Source: a bacterium | GTDB taxonomy: Bacteria > Cyanobacteriota > Sericytochromatia > S15B-MN24 > VGJW01 | DNA: 8,589 nt | Reading direction: 5' to 3' | Assembly: GCA_021790035.1 (NCBI GenBank) | Contig: JAJYIO010000079.1 | Span: 1-8,589 of the forward strand | In this document: one piece after another, positions 5,536 through 8,589 of the stretch | Position numbering within the stretch: position 1 is the stretch's first letter | How the letters are laid out: every line of letters begins with the position of its first letter | Position numbers and translations under genes: made by a program | The notes under the pieces: generated by a model | The model's database searches: none | What the model saw: the letters and a program-made list of their open reading frames with translations, nothing else | What the model was told of the DNA's origin: nothing

Positions 5536-6612
5536 TCAGAGCGCCCTGGAGTCTGCTGGCTGCCAGAGCTGGTCGAGCTGCGCGATCCACGCACCCCGGG
5601 TGTCCTCGGGGGCGAAGGATGCCTCCAGGCTGTTGCGCAGGACGGTGTATGCCTCGGCCGCGCCGAGCTCCGGATGCACGGCGAAGAGCTGGAGCAGATT
5701 GTCGTTGACGTAGCCACCGAAGTAGGCCGGGTCGTCCGAGTTGACCGTGACCTTGAGCCCGGCACGCAGGAGCTGGGGGAGGTTGTGATGCGCCAGATCC
5801 TCGAAGACGCACAGGCGCACGTTGGACAGCGGGCAGACGGTCAGGGGCACCCGCTCGCGCACGAGCCGCTCGACCAGGGCGGCGTCCTCGATCGCTCGCA
5901 CCCCGTGGTCGATGCGTTCGGCGCCCAGCGCGTCGAGAGATTCACGCACGTAGGTGGGAGGCCCCTCCTCGCCGGCGTGGGCGACGCGGTGCAGGCCCAG
6001 GTCGGCGGCGCGAGCGAAGGCGCGGGAAAACTTGGCCGGTGGGTTGCCGCGCTCGGCCGAGTCCAGTCCGACTCCGCAGAAGTGCTCGCGCCACGGCAGC
6101 GCCTCCGCGAGTGTCGCCAGCGCGTCGTCCTCGGAGCGGTCCCGCAGGAAGCAGAGGATCCACTCGCTCGTCATCTGCAGCTCGTGACGGGCACGCCTCG
6201 TGGCGCGGGCAAAGGCTGGCATGAATACGTCGAAGCCGACGCCGCGACCGGTGTGGGTCTGCGGGTCGAAGAAGACCTCGGCGTGCACCACATGGTCCCG
6301 TGCCGCCCTCTCGAAGTACGCCCATGCCAGGTCGAAGAAATCCGCCTCGGTGCGCAGCACGTCGGCTCCGGCATAGTAGAGGTCAAGGAACGATTGCAGG
6401 TCGGTGAAGGCATAGGCGCGACGCAGCGCTTCGACATCGGGGTATGGTAACTTCAAGCCGTTGCGACGGGCCAGGGAGAAGATGAGCTCGGGCTCGAGCG
6501 TGCCTTCGATGTGCAGGTGCAGTTCGGCTTTGGGGCTGGCGGCCAGGAGATCCAGGGTGCGATCCTTGGAAATCGTGGTGGGGTGTTTGTGGGCAGGGCC
6601 TTGCGAGAGCAT
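5536..6612 (-). CDS. Adenine deaminase (adenosine deaminase superfamily, Aah1/PA0148-like)
   Basis: A 358-residue cytoplasmic zinc amidohydrolase expected to convert adenine to hypoxanthine and ammonia for purine salvage. Zinc and catalytic residues, numbered from the ATG, are H32 and H34 (ELHLHIEG), H212 and E215 (VAHAGEEGPP), H236 (RIDHGV), and D293/D294 (VNSDDPAYFGGY). The motifs FTDLQSFLDLYYAG, FFDPQTHT and DDPAYFGGYVND point to the adenine-deaminase branch rather than true adenosine deaminase; this is from memory of the family and could be wrong. The frame extends upstream to a GTG at 6693, but those 27 extra residues are Arg/Pro/Ser-rich and overlap an inverted repeat. I therefore chose ATG 6612, although it has only a weak ribosome binding site. 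The family's N-terminus normally begins shortly before PKAELHLHIEG. The gene is divergent from the LuxR-type regulator across 129 bases. Confidence 0.92.
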   Translation of the reverse strand: MLSQGPAHKHPTTISKDRTLDLLAASPKAELHLHIEGTLEPELIFSLARRNGLKLPYPDVEALRRAYAFTDLQSFLDLYYAGADVLRTEADFFDLAWAYFERAARDHVVHAEVFFDPQTHTGRGVGFDVFMPAFARATRRARHELQMTSEWILCFLRDRSEDDALATLAEALPWREHFCGVGLDSAERGNPPAKFSRAFARAADLGLHRVAHAGEEGPPTYVRESLDALGAERIDHGVRAIEDAALVERLVRERVPLTVCPLSNVRLCVFEDLAHHNLPQLLRAGLKVTVNSDDPAYFGGYVNDNLLQLFAVHPELGAAEAYTVLRNSLEASFAPEDTRGAWIAQLDQLWQPADSRAL

Positions 6613-6689
6613 GGCAAGAGCGTACCCCGAATCGGAGCGCCAGGACAGCGGCCTGGGATAGGGTGTTGAATGTGGTCTCGTGCTGCGCC

Positions 6690-6706
6690 CCACGCGGCTG
6701 GCGTGG
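6690..6706. promoter_or_regulatory. Inverted repeat in the deaminase/regulator divergent gap
   Basis: CCACGC-GGCTG-GCGTGG is a perfect 6+5+6 inverted repeat. It lies 35 bases before the LuxR-type regulator's first ATG and 77 bases before the deaminase start. A two-fold symmetric site here could be the operator for a dimeric regulator acting on both genes, possibly the adjacent regulator itself. No clear promoter hexamers were found beside it. Confidence 0.35.
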
Positions 6707-6741
6707 TGTGCCGATAGACGTCGAGGCTGCTAGCGGAAAGG

Positions 6742-7392
6742 ATGGGCCGGACCCTGGAAAAGATGGTTTTGCTGCTGGTCGACGACGATCAGACCCAGCT
6801 GGATGCGCTCTCGGGATGGCTCGGAGCCCTCGGACATGAGGTCGTCACGGCCTTGGACGGGGCATCTGCGCTGGCCTTGCTGGCGGAAGGACCCTTCGAC
6901 GTCATCCTGACCGACCTGGCCATGCCGGGCATGAGCGGGTTGCAGCTCCTGGCGATCGTCAAGGAACGCTTCCTGCCCACGCAGGTCGTCTTCCTCTCGG
7001 GCCAGGGAACCATGGACGATGCGATCGCCGCGCTGCGAGAGGGGGGCGCCTACGACTTCCTGCGCAAACCGATCTACGACTTCCAGCAGCTGCACCAGGT
7101 GTTGAAGGGGGCCATGCGGCGCCGTCAGGAACTCCTCCTTGTCAAGGATATGTTGGCCCGGGAGGTCAAACACACGGACCAGGCGGCGCCTGACTGGTTG
7201 GCCAGTCTCGACCTCGCGGAGATCGAGACTCTCCGTTTGCTGGGAGCCGGGCTGGATAACCGAGCCATTGCCGACCGGCTCGGCTTGAGCCCGAAGACGA
7301 TCGGAAACCGCCTGACTCGCATCTTCCAGAAGCTCGACGTCCCCGGTCGTGCGCAGGCGATCGTGCTGGCCCACGGAGCTGGCTTGCGGTAG
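6742..7392 (+). CDS. Response regulator with LuxR-type HTH (NarL/FixJ-like, orphan)
   Basis: A 216-residue cytoplasmic transcription regulator. The receiver (about 8-130) has D14-D16, the phospho-acceptor D58 (LTDLAMPGMSG), S86 at the switch position and K109 in RKP. A 20-residue linker precedes the LuxR/GerE helix-turn-helix (about 155-210), with the pattern GAGLDNRAIADRLGLSPKTI and IFQKLDVPGRAQAI. A second ATG at 6763 (M8) would give the more usual receiver N-terminus MVLLLVDDD. Purine-rich GGAAAGG precedes 6742 and GGAAAAG precedes 6763, so the start is ambiguous. No kinase is adjacent. The next gene downstream encodes a membrane receptor on the same strand, 231 bases away, which may be functionally linked. 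Its target genes cannot be read from the sequence. Confidence 0.93.
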   Translation: MGRTLEKMVLLLVDDDQTQLDALSGWLGALGHEVVTALDGASALALLAEGPFDVILTDLAMPGMSGLQLLAIVKERFLPTQVVFLSGQGTMDDAIAALREGGAYDFLRKPIYDFQQLHQVLKGAMRRRQELLLVKDMLAREVKHTDQAAPDWLASLDLAEIETLRLLGAGLDNRAIADRLGLSPKTIGNRLTRIFQKLDVPGRAQAIVLAHGAGLR

Positions 7393-7425
7393 ACCACGTA
7401 GGCGTCGGGATGTCTGTCCCGGGGA

Positions 7426-7451
7426 TTCCTTTGTTAAGGTTGTCAAAGGAA
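7426..7451. promoter_or_regulatory. 8-base inverted repeat after the LuxR-type regulator
   Basis: TTCCTTTG and CAAAGGAA form a perfect 8-base inverted repeat around a 10-base centre, starting 33 bases past the regulator's stop. It is AT-rich against its surroundings and is not followed by a T-run. It may be a weak terminator hairpin for the regulator or an operator for the receptor gene. Confidence 0.4.
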
Positions 7452-7493
7452 GATGCCGCCCTGATGTCGTGACGTGCCGAGGAATGAGCACTC

Positions 7494-7523
7494 TTGAATC
7501 CGGGAACCGTTGCTCGTTAAGAT
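7494..7523 (+). promoter_or_regulatory. Candidate sigma70-type promoter of the receptor gene
   Basis: TTGAAT (7494-7499) and TAAGAT (7518-7523) are separated by 18 bases. Each matches the consensus at 4/6 positions. Transcription from about 7530 would give a leader of some 94 bases before the TTG start. Confidence 0.35.
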
Positions 7524-7612
7524 TGAGGGACCGCATGGGGTGGGGTCTCCCGGGGTGGGTGTCCTCTCGCGCCCGACGCGGTGTCGAGTCATACGTTGGT
7601 TTAGGTTTAAGG

Positions 7613-7618
7613 GGAGGG
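7613..7618 (+). promoter_or_regulatory. Ribosome binding site deciding a TTG start
   Basis: A strong GGAGGG, within a longer purine run that begins AAGGGG, ends 5 bases before TTG 7624. This supports TTG as the start codon of the receptor rather than TTG 7630 or the internal ATG at 7651. Confidence 0.75.
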
Positions 7619-7623
7619 ATTCC

Positions 7624-8589
7624 TTGCGCTTGAACATCGGAACGAAGCTCATGAGCGGCTTCATCGGCGTCGCGCTGCTTGCGCTCTTGATGGGTGTCCT
7701 GTCCATGGTGCAGCTGCAACGGATGCACGGCGTCACGCGAGACCTCGCCAACAAGTGGCTGGTTTCGACCGGCTACGTGGGCGATATGGACTCCTCGGTC
7801 ATTGCGATGCAGCAGGACCTCCTGGACGACCTGGTGGAGACCGATGCGGGGCGCCGGGGCGGGATCGAGAGCGACCTGGCCCGCGTCCGCAAGGAGGCCA
7901 AGGCTGCGTTCGCCAGCTACCAGCCCCTGATCGCTTCCAAGCAGGACAGTGACCTTTTCAGCGCGGTGACGACGGACTTCGCCGCCTTCGACGGCGCGCT
8001 CGGGCAGGCTCTGGCCCTGAACCGGGCTGGAAATAGCAGTGCCGCCCTCGGTGCCTTCAATTCGACCGTGCTGCCGAAGTTCACTGCCGAGCGGACCGCG
8101 TTGCGCCAGCTCAAGACTCTCAACCTCGATGGCGGGGACGCCGCGGCAAAGCAGGCGAGTTCCGATTTTCAGGGAGCTTTCAAGGTCAGTCTCGGTGCGA
8201 TGGCCGTGATCTTGATCCTGGCCCTGGCGATCGGGATCTTCCTGGCTCGGCGGATTTCCTCGGGGGTGCGGGCGATTGCTCGCGCCGCGGCGGGGATCGC
8301 CGAGGGGGACCTCGAGCAGACGATCTCGGTCACGAGCAAGGACGAGATCGGCGACATGGCCCGGACCTTCGAGCAAGTGATCGGCAACCTGCAAGAATCC
8401 GCAGCATGCGCACAGGCGGTGGCTCGAGGTGACGCTTCGGCGCAGGTGACCATTCGCTCTGACAAGGATATCTTGGGCAAGAGCCTGCAGGAGATGACCC
8501 GGACCATCTCTCAGTTGCACCAAGAGACCGACGCGCTGATCGCGGCGACGAAGAACGGCCAGCTGGACACCCGGGGCAACGCCAAGGCG
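7624..8589 (+). CDS. Four-helix-bundle, multi-HAMP membrane receptor, chemoreceptor-like (3' end outside window)
   Basis: The first 322 residues of a transmembrane signalling protein. After MRLNIGTKLM comes transmembrane segment 1 (about 9-30), then a mostly helical extracytoplasmic region (about 31-187) like the 4HB_MCP sensor. Transmembrane segment 2 is at about 189-208 and a HAMP domain at 209-262, with EGDLEQTISVTSKDEIGDMARTF split across its two helices and connector. A second HAMP-like unit follows (about 262-303; ARGDASAQVTIRSDKDILGKSL), and a third begins at ETDALIAATKNGQL. Stacked HAMP units before the output domain are known in methyl-accepting chemotaxis proteins and in some hybrid kinases. 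The methylation/signalling tip or kinase domain would lie beyond base 8589, so the output is undetermined. The TTG start is supported by GGAGGG 5 bases upstream. The ligand is unknown. Confidence 0.88.
   Translation, partial: MRLNIGTKLMSGFIGVALLALLMGVLSMVQLQRMHGVTRDLANKWLVSTGYVGDMDSSVIAMQQDLLDDLVETDAGRRGGIESDLARVRKEAKAAFASYQPLIASKQDSDLFSAVTTDFAAFDGALGQALALNRAGNSSAALGAFNSTVLPKFTAERTALRQLKTLNLDGGDAAAKQASSDFQGAFKVSLGAMAVILILALAIGIFLARRISSGVRAIARAAAGIAEGDLEQTISVTSKDEIGDMARTFEQVIGNLQESAACAQAVARGDASAQVTIRSDKDILGKSLQEMTRTISQLHQETDALIAATKNGQLDTRGNAKA

Noticed and set aside
4199..5713. 504-codon open frame on the plus strand
   Set aside because: It is antisense to the esterase and to part of the deaminase, is Arg/Gly-rich and has no domain signature.
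7393..7623. Possible c-di-GMP riboswitch in the receptor leader
   Set aside because: The region is long enough, but I could not find the conserved core or paired arms of known c-di-GMP riboswitches.
6730..8523. 597-codon open frame on the minus strand
   Set aside because: It is antisense to the LuxR-type regulator and the receptor, both of which carry clear conserved motifs on the plus strand.

Overview
The window comes from a GC-rich bacterium. Acylated lipoprotein export, a HAMP receptor, PHB-depolymerase-like and adenine-deaminase genes, and c-di-GMP signalling suggest a didermic, environmental, signalling-rich lineage (Myxococcota, other delta-proteobacterial groups, or a deep lineage such as Sericytochromatia). 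The sequence alone does not settle which. Non-ATG starts are common: GTG, TTG and GTG/TTG alternatives appear in four of the eight genes.

Layout. (1) 1-1135, minus: the first 378 residues of a metallo-beta-lactamase-fold hydrolase with a long N-terminal domain, resembling the family annotated as cAMP/cGMP-dependent cyclic-nucleotide phosphodiesterases; its C-terminus lies beyond base 1. (2) 1422-2159, minus: an OmpR/PhoB-type response regulator with no kinase beside it. (3) 2160-2494: a 335-base divergent regulatory gap. (4) 2495-3823, plus: a soluble GGDEF-HD-GYP protein with a drifted GGDEF half and an apparently intact HD-GYP half. (5) 3870-4166, minus: an unrecognised 98-residue zinc-ribbon protein with one membrane segment. 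(6) 4343-5332, minus: a lipoprotein esterase of the PHB depolymerase family. (7) 5536-6612, minus: an adenine deaminase of the adenosine deaminase superfamily. (8) 6742-7392, plus: a LuxR-type response regulator, divergent from the deaminase. (9) 7624-8589, plus: the N-terminal part of a four-helix-bundle receptor with repeated HAMP units, cut by the window end.

Five of the eight genes are signalling proteins: two response regulators, one c-di-GMP enzyme, one probable cyclic-nucleotide hydrolase and one membrane receptor. They do not form one operon: strands alternate and gaps of 129-335 bases separate most genes. The region is best read as a patch of small, separately transcribed regulatory units mixed with two catabolic enzymes. 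I see no mobile element, CRISPR array, tRNA or rRNA. No clear-cut new system is visible. The most unusual items are the zinc-ribbon membrane protein, the drifted GGDEF half fused to an intact HD-GYP, its near-leaderless start, and several inverted or phased repeats in the intergenic regions.
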